Position numbers and translations under genes: made by a program. The notes beneath the pieces were generated by a model. It searched no databases, was not told the DNA's origin, and saw only the letters and a program-made list of their open reading frames with translations. This document shows positions 7,816-16,598 of a stretch of 64,000 bases of DNA, one piece after another. Origin of the DNA: Rossellomorea sp. AcN35-11 (GTDB lineage: Bacteria > Bacillota > Bacilli > Bacillales > Bacillaceae_B); NCBI GenBank assembly GCA_030388825.1, contig CP128835.1, positions 1,126,501 to 1,190,500 of the forward strand, in the 5' to 3' direction. Each line of letters starts with the position of its first letter. The first letter of the stretch is position 1.

Positions 7816-9118
7816 ATGGAGTATGCCAAGCAGAAATTACATGAAGAAAAAGTATTTAAAGACCCTGTACACCGGTATGTTCATGTAAGGGATCGAGTGA
7901 TCTGGGATCTGATTGGAACAAAAGAGTTTCAACGGCTCCGTCGAATTCGTCAGCTGGGCACCACCTACCTGACCTTTCATGGAGCGGAGCACAGCCGGTT
8001 CAATCACTCTCTTGGCGTGTACGAGATCATTCGCCGGATTGTGGACGATGTCTTCGCGGGAAGACCGGAGTGGAACCAGGATGAACGATTATTGTCCCTT
8101 TGTGCTGCGTTACTGCACGACCTCGGTCATGGACCGTTTTCCCACTCCTTTGAGAAAGTGTTTCACCTGGATCACGAGCACTTCACCCAAGAGATCATTC
8201 TAGGCGAGACAGAAGTGAATGCGGTCCTGAGTAAAGTCGGTCCGGATTTCCCTAAGCATGTGGCAGAAGTGATTGCGAAGACGTATAAGAACAAGCTTGT
8301 CGTCAGCCTTATTTCAAGCCAGATCGATGCGGACCGGATGGATTACCTGCAAGCGGGATGCGTATTTTACAGGAGTGAGCTACGGTCACTTCGATATGGA
8401 ACGGATTCTCCGTGTCATGAGGCCGCGTGAAGATCAGGTTGTCATTAAACAGAGTGGGATGCATGCAGTGGAAGATTACATCATGAGCCGTTATCAGATG
8501 TACTGGCAAGTGTATTTTCATCCCGTCACCCGGAGTGCAGAAGTGATTTTGACGAAGATTCTACATAGGGCAAAGGAACTTCATGAAGAAGGCTATGCCT
8601 TTAAGCAAAACCCGATCCATTTTTACTCCCTGTTTCAGGAAAATGTGTCTCTCGAGGACTATTTGAAGCTCGATGAAGCGGTCATCATGTATTATTTTCA
8701 AATCTGGCAGGAAGAAGAAGACCCGATTCTACGGGACTTATGCGAGCGGTTCATGAACAGGAATCTATTCAAGTACGTGGAATTTGATCCTGCGAAGGAA
8801 TACAAGAAGCACAGTGAGCTTGAAGTCCTGTTTAAAAAGGCCGGAATCGATCCCGACTATTATTTGGTGGTGGACTCATCTTCAGACCTCCCGTATGACT
8901 TCTACAGGCCGGGTGAGGAAGAGGAACGGCTCCCGATCCATCTGCTGATGAAAAACGATGAGCTGCGGGAATTATCCAGACAGTCGGATATCGTCGATTC
9001 CATCTCAGGGAAGCGCCGGACCGATCATAAATTATATTATCCAGTGGATTTACTATACGACGAATCGTCGAAGAAAAATATCAAAAGACAAATACGGACG
9101 ATTCTGGAACTGACATAG
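7816..9118 (+). pseudogene. ywfO: HD-domain phosphohydrolase YwfO, broken by a +1 frameshift
   Basis: The N-terminal part (7816 to about 8350) has the HD signature HSRFNHSLGVYE...LLHDLGHGPFSHSFE typical of dNTPase-like HD proteins. The C-terminal part (read from about 8350 in another frame to 9118) continues RDAYFTGVSYGHFDMERILRVMRPRED, the conserved sequence that follows DADRMDYL in this family. Removing one base near 8350-8357 (reading CTGCAAGCGGG as CTG CAG CGG) restores a 433-residue protein, the expected YwfO length. As written, the first frame ends after 204 residues with a garbled tail. Its exact substrate is unknown. ywgA follows, as in B. subtilis. It may be a sequencing error or a true mutation. 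Confidence 0.85.
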
Positions 9119-9179
9119 ACGACACTACAGCCAATGAGGATCTGAAATATGCAATACTAGGAGTAGGAGATGACGTACA

Positions 9180-9689
9180 TTGTTGAAAGATCATGCAAAA
9201 CTGATGAGTGCCTTCTTAGCCTCGGGTGAAGTGGTGGGAAGGAAAAAGCTTCAGAAGATGATATTCATCGCCAAGAAGCTTCAATTCCCGTTTCAGGAAA
9301 AATTCCAATTTCATTTCTATGGACCATACTCGGAGGAACTGACCCTCCGGGTGGAAGAACTGTGTAATATGGGGTTCATCTCAGAAGTGAAAGAGAAAAA
9401 GGGCGGTTACTATCAATATCGGTACACTGTAACAAAAGAAGGGGAAGACTTCCTGCAGATTTATGAAAAAGAAATGCCTTTCTTGAAAGATTGCCTGACC
9501 GATATGAACGTTCAATCAGCACGCTTTCTTGAACTCGTATCCACTGTCTTGTATTTTGATAGCCTTCCAAAAGAAGAAATCACAGAGAAAGTTTTCACAC
9601 TCAAGAGCAAACAGAAATATACACAAGAAGAAATAGACGAAGCCTTCGCCTACATCGAAGGATTAAAAGCGAAAAAAATCGTTCAGTAA
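9180..9689 (+). CDS. ywgA: YwgA family protein
   Basis: This 169-residue soluble protein begins LKDHAKLMSAFLASGEVVGRKKLQKMIFIAKKL, which looks like a winged-helix or phage-repressor-accessory (SocA-like) fold. It has a central HFYGPYSEEL and a Lys/Glu-rich C terminus. It matches Bacillus YwgA, of unknown function. The start is TTG at 9180 (or the adjacent TTG at 9183), preceded by GGAGATGA. It follows ywfO by about 60 bases and ends at a strong terminator, so the two probably share an operon. Confidence 0.85.
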   Translation: MLKDHAKLMSAFLASGEVVGRKKLQKMIFIAKKLQFPFQEKFQFHFYGPYSEELTLRVEELCNMGFISEVKEKKGGYYQYRYTVTKEGEDFLQIYEKEMPFLKDCLTDMNVQSARFLELVSTVLYFDSLPKEEITEKVFTLKSKQKYTQEEIDEAFAYIEGLKAKKIVQ

Positions 9690-9712
9690 CGGACGTTTTA
9701 ATATAAAGGGCC

Positions 9713-9743
9713 TGGGATCACTCGAAAAGGGTGATCCTTTTTA
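9713..9743 (+). terminator. ywgA terminator
   Basis: GGATCAC and GTGATCC form the stem, followed by TTTTT. Confidence 0.88.
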
Positions 9744-9756
9744 TATAAACGAATAT

Positions 9757-10199
9757 TTACTTTGAGGACTGATTCCATTTTTCAATGATTTGATCGAGCT
9801 TTTCCTCCATTTATTTCTCATGTTTCTGCTTCTGGAATCTTTTATATTTAAAACTTTTTACCATCAAGAAAATGACCACCATAACGGCCGGCAGGGAAGC
9901 GTCCATGAACAATTGAGAAATCATGTCGCCAATCTGTAGAACATTTTTCTCCGTCCTTTCCATGATTCCGGATAGACGGAATTGGTACCCTTTCTTTGTA
10001 TTCACATAGAATTCATAACCAAATGTTACGATGAATAGGGTAATGAAGATAAATGATGAGGAAAAGAGGTCCTTTCCTGCTATCTGGGCAAGACACTGTC
10101 AATAAAGAGTAGAACCATATATGTATAGAATCCAACAAAGGTGCTTTTATTCCAATTGGTCTCTTCTTTATTGGAAATGGGGTAGAACAAGAATGTCAT
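9757..10199 (-). pseudogene. Decayed small membrane-protein gene
   Basis: On the minus strand an ATG at 10199, with AAAGGA eight bases upstream, opens a frame reading MTFLFYPISNKEETNW... and a hydrophobic segment. It stops at a TAG near 10082. One missing base restores AQIAGKDLFSSSFIFITLFIVTFGY, then a soluble helix and a second membrane segment (PAVMVVIFLMV). A TAA at 9811-9813 interrupts the frame just before MEEKLDQIIEKWNQSSK, which ends in frame at 9757. Restored, it would be a membrane protein of about 147 residues with three hydrophobic stretches. One frameshift plus one nonsense codon suggest real decay. The family is not recognised. Confidence 0.6.
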
Positions 10200-10218
10200 A
10201 GGAGCAATCCTTTCATAA

Positions 10219-10262
10219 AGAGCCTGCCTAGAGACAGAACGGTCTTTTGGCAGGCTTTTCTT
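10219..10262. terminator. Terminator downstream of ywhB
   Basis: AGCCTGCC (10221-10228) and GGCAGGCT (10249-10256) enclose a 20-base loop, with T-rich sequence on the right. It could end the minus-strand ywhB transcript before the decayed gene. Confidence 0.6.
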
Positions 10263-10270
10263 TGTGGGTT

Positions 10271-10456
10271 TTATTGATCACTAAGCCGCTTTCCGCCCAC
10301 CGCATAGTGTCCTTTTGTCATTTCCTCGATGAAGACAACGATTTTTTCTTCAGGTGCTCCAGTTGTTTCACTTACGGCTTCGGTCACCTTTTCGACGAGG
10401 GCACGTTTTTGTTCTTCAGAACGGCCTTCGAGCATTTTTACTGTGATATAAGGCAT
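10271..10456 (-). CDS. ywhB: 4-oxalocrotonate tautomerase family protein YwhB
   Basis: This 61-residue tautomerase has the hallmark catalytic Pro directly after the initiator Met (MPYITVKMLEGRSEEQK). Its length is typical of 4-oxalocrotonate tautomerase hexamer subunits. The ATG at 10456 follows AAGGAGCG; an upstream in-frame start would bury the catalytic Pro and is rejected. B. subtilis YwhB has promiscuous enol-keto tautomerase activity, but its physiological substrate is unknown. It is divergent from ywhC. Confidence 0.93.
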   Translation of the reverse strand: MPYITVKMLEGRSEEQKRALVEKVTEAVSETTGAPEEKIVVFIEEMTKGHYAVGGKRLSDQ

Positions 10457-10662
10457 AATGATTCGCTCCTTGCTTTTGGTTTTGGTACAATCTGTGGTAG
10501 GCTTGTCCATTTCGCCTCCTCTTTAAATGTAATCGGTAGGGAATGCCGGGGCAAGTTTTTGGAAGATGGGAGGAAGGATTTGTTTCCCCTGGTTATGAAG
10601 GCAGGAATTTATCTGTATACTATGGAATAAGAAAGTAAACCATTTTTAAAGGAGTACATACT

Positions 10663-11349
10663 TTGGATACATTTAGCAGTTTGTTTGAGTCTATTTCCGT
10701 CTTTCGATTGGAAGAGCTTCCATTTGTCGTGATTGCCCTTGTCATGGCCTTTACGGTCCATGAATTTGCCCATGCATATGTAGCATATAAATTTGGGGAT
10801 ACGACAGCGAAAGATCAGGGAAGGCTCACTTTAAATCCGATTCAACACCTGGATCCCCTTGGGACCATCTTAATATTAATTGCAGGATTTGGCTGGGCGC
10901 GACCTGTTCCGGTCATGAGATCCCGTTTTAAAAATCCGCGGTTGGCAGGCGTGCTGGTTTCAGTGGCAGGCCCCCTCAGTAATTTCTTGCTTGCATTCAT
11001 TGCCTTTGGATTTTTTTACTTCTTTGTAGGGGTGACCGGTGGAGTAGGGGTTCCTCCCTTTATCATCGATCTCTTGCAGATGATCGTGTACCTGAATGTG
11101 TTGTTATTTGTGTTTAATCTGCTGCCGTTCCCTCCACTGGATGGGTACCGGATCATTGAGGATCTGTCCCCGAATCATATCCGGGCAAAACTGACTCAAT
11201 ATGAGCAGTATGGTGTGGTATTATTCCTGATCATCGTCATCACACCTCTTGATGAATATACGATCTGGCCTCTTTTGCAGGGTGGAATGACAGCGACAAA
11301 CCAGGCGTTCAGTGCGATTTTTACGACTGTTTTTTCAATCTTTGGTTAA
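10663..11349 (+). CDS. ywhC: Site-2 protease family M50 membrane metalloprotease YwhC
   Basis: This 228-residue protein has about five membrane segments. The zinc-binding HEFAH is at residues 33-37 within a transmembrane helix, and the second ligand motif NLLPFPPLDG lies near residue 160. Both are diagnostic of M50 peptidases that cut substrates inside the membrane. The protein lacks a PDZ domain. The start is TTG at 10663 behind AAAGGAG. ywhD follows after 27 bases, giving a ywhC-ywhD operon. The substrate is unknown. Confidence 0.9.
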   Translation: MDTFSSLFESISVFRLEELPFVVIALVMAFTVHEFAHAYVAYKFGDTTAKDQGRLTLNPIQHLDPLGTILILIAGFGWARPVPVMRSRFKNPRLAGVLVSVAGPLSNFLLAFIAFGFFYFFVGVTGGVGVPPFIIDLLQMIVYLNVLLFVFNLLPFPPLDGYRIIEDLSPNHIRAKLTQYEQYGVVLFLIIVITPLDEYTIWPLLQGGMTATNQAFSAIFTTVFSIFG

Positions 11350-11376
11350 GTATGTCACGATAAGGAGTGTAGATAT

Positions 11377-11880
11377 ATGGAAAAGAAAAAGAACATCGGT
11401 TTCAACATCATTAAGAGCGATCCGACAGACGGCCATGGTGGTTATGGGGTCGGGGCACTAAGCCTCGATAATGTTTCCCCTGTCATGATTGACGTTGAAG
11501 AAGGGGTGGCGACGATAGAGGTCGGGGCGATGCACGCCAGAAGCCCGATTGAAAAAGGGATTAAATTCACGAATAATCGCGAGGATTCAGCTGGAGGGAA
11601 ACTGTACTGGTTGATCTGGGTGACCATCGACCGAATGGAAAACGGCCCTTATTACGCAGGAGTGACCGCCTGTGAACTGGTCGTCAACCGCGAAAAGCGC
11701 AGAGGCTATAAATCCATGCCTGAGCACGTCAACAATATGGATAAATCGATTAAACGCAAAATAGTCCTCGACCACCTGGACGACAAATCTAAAGGGATCC
11801 TGAAGGACTTCCTCGTGAAGCATGACGAAGGTATGTGGGAACGATCAAAAGAGGAATTAAAGAAAGCATTAACCGAGTAA
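11377..11880 (+). CDS. ywhD: YwhD family protein
   Basis: This 167-residue soluble protein matches Bacillus YwhD, of unknown function. It has an N-terminal NIGFNIIKSDPTDGHGGYGVGALSLDN and a charged C-terminal region. The ATG at 11377 follows AAGGAG. It is co-transcribed with the M50 protease gene ywhC and ends at a strong terminator. Confidence 0.88.
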   Translation: MEKKKNIGFNIIKSDPTDGHGGYGVGALSLDNVSPVMIDVEEGVATIEVGAMHARSPIEKGIKFTNNREDSAGGKLYWLIWVTIDRMENGPYYAGVTACELVVNREKRRGYKSMPEHVNNMDKSIKRKIVLDHLDDKSKGILKDFLVKHDEGMWERSKEELKKALTE

Positions 11881-12004
11881 AATGGAGGAAAAATTCCTTT
11901 TGTGAACAAACTATGACATTTTTTTGAATGTGTCGTTCACATCTTGCCCAAATGCTAGAAAAAAAGTACACTTAAATCACAGTTTGCACATAAACTAGGA
12001 CATG

Positions 12005-12048
12005 AAAAACCTCGGGTTCGCACAAACCCGAGGTTTTTCGTTTTTTTT
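12005..12048. terminator. Terminator between ywhD and pbpG
   Basis: AAAAACCTCGGGTT and AAACCCGAGGTTTTT form a long stem, followed by further T tracts. It lies between convergent ywhD and pbpG, in the otherwise featureless 11881-12182 gap. Confidence 0.92.
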
Positions 12049-12182
12049 ATTGATTTAGATGGATAAATGAACCCTTCTTTTGCGGTATCCCGGCAGATTA
12101 GGGTGGGGAACTGCGCCACTTGCGGACGTTAATGATCTAAATTATGAACAATGGACCATCAGCATGATGAAGCCTTCCGAGC

Positions 12183-14246
12183 TTAAAAAATCCAATCCCT
12201 TACCTTTTCATACCAAGGTTTTTTCTCTTTCTTTTCTGGTGCTTTTTCTTTTGGTTCTTGATCGCCCAGATGTTCATGGCAATATTCGGTTGGTTCGGTA
12301 CCTTTTACGAAGTACGTAAAGCGCTGTACGGGACAGTCCTCTGTGGCGAGTTTCCCGTTATGGGGGTTCACGGCGACACCCACTACACCCTTTGTCGGTT
12401 TGAAATTTTTGACGGGTTCATCCTTTAGCGCTTCTTCCATGAAATGGACCCACAGTTTCTTGGCTAAATATTTGTCGTCCACGAGGGAGATTTCTTTTTC
12501 TCTATCGTAGCCCGTCCATACTCCGGCTGTCAGCTGGGGAGAAAATCCGATCATCCAGTTATCTGTATTGGTGGTTCCTGATTTTCCGGCATAAGGACGG
12601 GTGGCGTCTTTCCGGATCTGGATCCCTGTTACCGTTGAGTAATCATTGAGCTTCGGATCAAATATGCCGCTCAGCATATGTGTCATGACATACGCCTGAT
12701 CAGGATTCAGGACTTGTTCTTTTTCCTGTTTGTGCTCATAAATGACGTTCCCGGACCAGTCTTCCACTTTGGTGATGAAAACGGGTTTTACCTTGTACCC
12801 TCCGTTGGCAAATACATTATAGGCGTTGACCATGTCGATGACCCTCGCTCCCGAAGTACCCAGAGCCGAGGAAGGGTATTGCTTAACTTTTGTTGTTAAA
12901 CCGAACTTGTTTTCTGCTGTATCAGTCAAAATATCCTGACCGATGAAAAGGTGGGTCTTCACTGCATACACATTGTCTGAAAGGGCAATGGCCTGGGCAA
13001 GGGTGATATCGTCACCTGCATATTTGTTGTTGTAATTATGAGGAGTGTATTCTGCCTTGCCATCATCAAATGTGAAGGAAGTTAACTCACTCTTCATAGT
13101 GGTTGAAGGAGTGAATCCCTGTTCGAGGGCAGAGTAGTAAAGGAGCGGCTTGATCGTCGACCCGGGTTGACGAATTGCCTGAACGGCACGGTTGAACGGA
13201 CTTTCCTCATAGCTTCTTCCACCAACGAGGGCTGTAACGTGACCATTCTTTGGGTTCATCGATACGAAGCCCAACTGAATATCAGACTCATCGGGAATCA
13301 GTTCCTTCACCACTTTTTCTGCCACTATTTGATGATCGGGCTTAAGGGTTGTGTACACCTTTAATCCACCCATCTCGATGGTTCTCTCCTCGATGCCTAA
13401 ATCAGAGCGCAGGATGCTTTTCACCACATCTTGAAAATAGGGGGCAGTTTCCGCCTTTTGGTGGGCGTGTACCCCTGTAATCGTCAGCTCTGCGGCCTTT
13501 GAGGCTGCCTGCTGTTTTTTTGTAATGAAGCCGTCCTCGGTCATGGCCTGAAGAATCAGCTCCTGACGTTTCTTTGCGTTCTCCATATTGCTGACAGGTG
13601 AATAGTAAGTGGGAGCCTTTGGGATCCCTGCCAGCAGGGCGGCCTCGGATACGGTCAATTGATTGGCATCCTTGCCGAAATAGTACTGACTGGCCGCCTG
13701 CACCCCGTAAGCGCCATGTCCATAATAGATCGTATTTAAATAGCCTTCCAGTATTTCTTTCTTGGAGTAATTCATTTCGATGCGCACAGTGTAAAGGGCT
13801 TCTGACATTTTTCTTTTCCATGTCTTGTCGTGGGATAAAAATAGATTACGAGCATACTGCTGAGATATCGTGCTCGCCCCCTGGACCTTTGCCATGGCTT
13901 TCACATCGGCGATGGCAGCTCCCGCCATCCGTTTGAAGTCGAAACCATAATGCTGGTAGAATCGCTTATCCTCAATGGAAATGGTGGCTTCAATAAGGGC
14001 CGGTGAAATCTCCTTCAGGCTTACCCAATAACGCTTTTCCCCTGTATTGGTTTCCCCTATCACCGAACCGTCACCGCCATAGAGCAGGGTGGCTTGAGGG
14101 ACCGCAAGGGGAGGCGGGCCCTGGATCTTTGCGTAGGTTAAAACCGCAATCAACCCGGCCAGAAAGAGAATCGTCATCAAAAGGACACCGACGACGGCCA
14201 ATCTGGCATATTTTTTTGTCTTCTCCATTCGCGCAATCAGTTCCAT
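12183..14246 (-). CDS. pbpG: Class A penicillin-binding protein PbpG (PBP2d)
   Basis: This bifunctional peptidoglycan synthase of 687 residues has a cytoplasmic basic N terminus and a single membrane anchor (about 16-38). A GT51 transglycosylase domain follows, with the catalytic-Glu motif EDKRFYQHYGFD near residue 92 and GASTISQQ near 123. The transpeptidase domain has SxxK at S363-TIK366, the SDN triad element and KSGTT. The C-terminal tail is charged. In B. subtilis PbpG acts in the forespore with PbpF in germ-wall synthesis. It is divergent from speE. Confidence 0.94.
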   Translation of the reverse strand: MELIARMEKTKKYARLAVVGVLLMTILFLAGLIAVLTYAKIQGPPPLAVPQATLLYGGDGSVIGETNTGEKRYWVSLKEISPALIEATISIEDKRFYQHYGFDFKRMAGAAIADVKAMAKVQGASTISQQYARNLFLSHDKTWKRKMSEALYTVRIEMNYSKKEILEGYLNTIYYGHGAYGVQAASQYYFGKDANQLTVSEAALLAGIPKAPTYYSPVSNMENAKKRQELILQAMTEDGFITKKQQAASKAAELTITGVHAHQKAETAPYFQDVVKSILRSDLGIEERTIEMGGLKVYTTLKPDHQIVAEKVVKELIPDESDIQLGFVSMNPKNGHVTALVGGRSYEESPFNRAVQAIRQPGSTIKPLLYYSALEQGFTPSTTMKSELTSFTFDDGKAEYTPHNYNNKYAGDDITLAQAIALSDNVYAVKTHLFIGQDILTDTAENKFGLTTKVKQYPSSALGTSGARVIDMVNAYNVFANGGYKVKPVFITKVEDWSGNVIYEHKQEKEQVLNPDQAYVMTHMLSGIFDPKLNDYSTVTGIQIRKDATRPYAGKSGTTNTDNWMIGFSPQLTAGVWTGYDREKEISLVDDKYLAKKLWVHFMEEALKDEPVKNFKPTKGVVGVAVNPHNGKLATEDCPVQRFTYFVKGTEPTEYCHEHLGDQEPKEKAPEKKEKKPWYEKVRDWIF

Positions 14247-14635
14247 ACCTCTCCCTGCTTTCTCTACCCGCTCCCCGTGAGGGACGGACCTTGGATTTTA
14301 TCTGTTGAAACGTTCATATTGTTGTGTTTAACGTATAGTATCAGTATGAAAAGTTTTACGAGTTTTTAAACATAGAAGGTTTAGAAAAAATTTCACTTGA
14401 AATTTTGCTAGATTCCACTATACTTTTTCTCATGTTTGTATTTATCATGTTAGGGAAGGATAAAAATGACGTCTTATGTGGACGTTTTTTACATTATAGA
14501 AGGAAAGCCCGTTAATTCAGGTTTTACCTTAACTGGATGATCTATTTGTCATAGGGTGAACGTGTGGCTCTTGCAGCTAAGGATGACATGGATGGAAATA
14601 CGATAAAAATGAAATCAAGAAGGGAAGTTGAAACA
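14247..14635. promoter_or_regulatory. pbpG-speE divergent intergenic region
   Basis: A plausible speE promoter has TTGAAA (14397-14402), 16 bases, then TATACT (14419-14424). A small hairpin ACGTC/GACGT followed by six Ts (about 14469-14492) lies in the speE leader. One copy of the dispersed GGGACGGACC motif (14281-14290) lies 34 bases upstream of the pbpG start. No sigma-F or sigma-G promoter was assigned with confidence. Confidence 0.4.
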
Positions 14636-15467
14636 ATGAGTGGACTTTGGTACACAGAGAAACAAACTGATAACTTCGGAATTACAATGAAAATCAAGAA
14701 GACTTTACATACAGAGCAAACGGATTTTCAATATCTTGAAATGGCTGAAACAGAAGAGTGGGGCAATATGCTGTTCCTTGATGGAATGGTGATGACAAGT
14801 CAAAAAGACGAGTTCGTTTATCATGAAATGGTGGCCCATGTTCCTTTGTTTACACATCCTAACCCAGAGAAAGTCTTAGTCGTCGGGGGCGGAGACGGCG
14901 GTGTGATCCGTGAAGTATTAAAGCACCCAAGCGTGAAAAAAGCGGTTCTGGTTGAAATCGACGGAAAAGTGATCGAATACTCTAAGAAGTATCTGCCGGA
15001 GATTGCCGGTGAATTAGAAAACGAGCGTGTTGACGTTCAAGTGGACGATGGATTTATGCACATCGCGAAGAGTGAAAATGAATACGACGTAATCATGGTA
15101 GACTCAACCGAGCCGGTTGGACCAGCAGTGAACCTGTTCACAAAAGGCTTCTATGCAGGGATCTCCAAAGCGTTGAAAGAAGACGGGATCTTTGTCGCAC
15201 AATGTGATAACCCGTGGTTCAAGGCAGACCTAATCCGCCAGGTACAGAGTGACGTAAAGGAAATCTTCCCGATTACACGTCTGTATACAGCCAATATCCC
15301 GACATATCCAAGCGGACTGTGGGCATTCACAATCGGATCCAAAAAAGCACGATCCGATCGAAGTACCGGAAGAGCGTTTCCATGACATGGAAACGAAATA
15401 CTACACACCTGAACTGCACAAAGCAGCATTCGCTCTGCCTAAATTCGTTAAAGATCTGACAAAGTAA
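14636..15467 (+). pseudogene. speE: Spermidine synthase SpeE, frameshifted near its 3' end
   Basis: SpeE transfers aminopropyl from decarboxylated SAM to putrescine. It has the SAM-binding [13 protein letters not shown] and VEID motifs and the [11 protein letters not shown] active-site segment. The frame is intact from the ATG at 14636 to the A6 run at 15341-15346, where one extra A garbles the tail. Deleting it restores [24 protein letters not shown]... ending at TAA 15465-15467, 276 residues as expected. An ATG-less upstream extension is rejected because no ribosome site supports it. It pairs functionally with downstream speB. Confidence 0.9.
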
Positions 15468-15474
15468 GGAGAAT

Positions 15475-15570
15475 GAGGGACGGACCTCACTCTCAGGCGA
15501 AAAACCGTACAAATCAAATAGGGACGGGCCTCGGAAAGTGCGCAGCCACTTTCTGGAGGTCCGTCCCTCT
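15475..15570. repeat. GGGACGGACC inverted-repeat cluster between speE and speB
   Basis: GAGGGACGGACCTC lies at 15475-15488. A separate hairpin follows at 15520-15569: AGGGACGGGCCTC then GAAAGTG on the left, CCACTTTC then GGAGGTCCGTCCCT on the right, with a five-base loop. This gives a stem of about 22 pairs. The motif recurs across the window. It may cap the speE transcript; there is no long T run. Confidence 0.85.
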
Positions 15571-15589
15571 AAAGAGAGGTTGGAAGAAT

Positions 15590-16462
15590 ATGCGTTTTGA
15601 TGAGGCTTATTCAGGTAATGTGTTTATTAAGAGTCATCCTTCTTATGAGGATAGCCAGGTGGTTCTTTATGGAATGCCTATGGATTGGACCGTTAGTTAC
15701 CGCCCGGGATCCCGGTTTGGCCCGGCACGCATCCGCGAGGTATCAATCGGTTTGGAAGAGTATAGTGCCTATTTGGACCGTGAACTTGAAGAAGTGAAGT
15801 ACTATGATGCAGGAGACATTCCACTGCCATTCGGGAACCCCCAGCGAAGCATCGATATGATTGAAGAATATATCGATGGCCTTCTTGGCGACGGGAAGAT
15901 TCCATTTGGCATGGGGGGAGAACATCTTGTTTCCTGGCCTGTTATGAAGGCGGTCGCCAAGAAATATCCTGACCTTGCCATTATCCATATGGATGCCCAC
16001 ACGGATCTTCGTGAAGAGTACGAAGGGGAACCGTTATCCCACTCGACTCCAATCCGCAAGATTGCTGAACATATTGGACCGAAGAACGTCTATTCATTCG
16101 GTATCCGTTCAGGGATGAAAGAAGAATTTCAATGGGCAAAGGAAAACGGTATGCACATTTCCAAGTTTGAAGTGCTGGAACCGTTGAAGGAAATTCTTCC
16201 TCAGCTCGCAGGACGTCCTGTCTATGTAACGATCGACATCGATGTGCTGGACCCTGCCCACGCACCTGGAACAGGAACGGTGGACTGCGGTGGCATTACG
16301 TCCAAGGAATTATTGGCATCCATCCATGCGATTGCCCATTCTGACGTGAATGTCGTAGGTGCGGACCTTGTCGAAGTCGCTCCGATCTATGATCCTTCTG
16401 AGCAGACAGCGAATACAGCAAGTAAGCTGATCCGTGAAATGCTGCTTGGCTGGGTGAAATAA
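15590..16462 (+). CDS. speB: Agmatinase SpeB
   Basis: SpeB hydrolyses agmatine to putrescine and urea, supplying SpeE. The 290-residue ureohydrolase has the binuclear Mn ligand motifs GGEHLVSWP, MDAHTDLRE and DIDVLDPAHAPGTGT. The start is ATG at 15590, since upstream in-frame codons fall within the repeat hairpin. The arrangement speE-speB is as in B. subtilis. A terminator follows. Confidence 0.96.
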   Translation: MRFDEAYSGNVFIKSHPSYEDSQVVLYGMPMDWTVSYRPGSRFGPARIREVSIGLEEYSAYLDRELEEVKYYDAGDIPLPFGNPQRSIDMIEEYIDGLLGDGKIPFGMGGEHLVSWPVMKAVAKKYPDLAIIHMDAHTDLREEYEGEPLSHSTPIRKIAEHIGPKNVYSFGIRSGMKEEFQWAKENGMHISKFEVLEPLKEILPQLAGRPVYVTIDIDVLDPAHAPGTGTVDCGGITSKELLASIHAIAHSDVNVVGADLVEVAPIYDPSEQTANTASKLIREMLLGWVK

Positions 16463-16470
16463 TCCATCTC

Positions 16471-16505
16471 AGCCCCTTCTGGTTGACAGAAGGGGCTCTT
16501 ATTTA
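16471..16505 (+). terminator. speB terminator
   Basis: AGCCCCTTCTG and CAGAAGGGGCT form the stem, with a short T-rich tail. Confidence 0.88.
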
Positions 16506-16509
16506 CTAT

Positions 16510-16535
16510 TATATGTTTAAAGTTTTAAACATATA
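16510..16535. promoter_or_regulatory. Perfect 12+2+12 palindrome upstream of the SDR gene (putative operator)
   Basis: TATATGTTTAAA, the dinucleotide GT, then TTTAAACATATA form a perfect AT-rich palindrome. It lies right after the speB terminator and about 64 bases before the SDR start, a position suited to a repressor site. The cognate regulator is not identified. Confidence 0.5.
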
Positions 16536-16598
16536 AACCAAATGAGGGACGGTCCTCAGGAACAGCATACGACACCCATTAAAGAAAGAAGGATGAAT

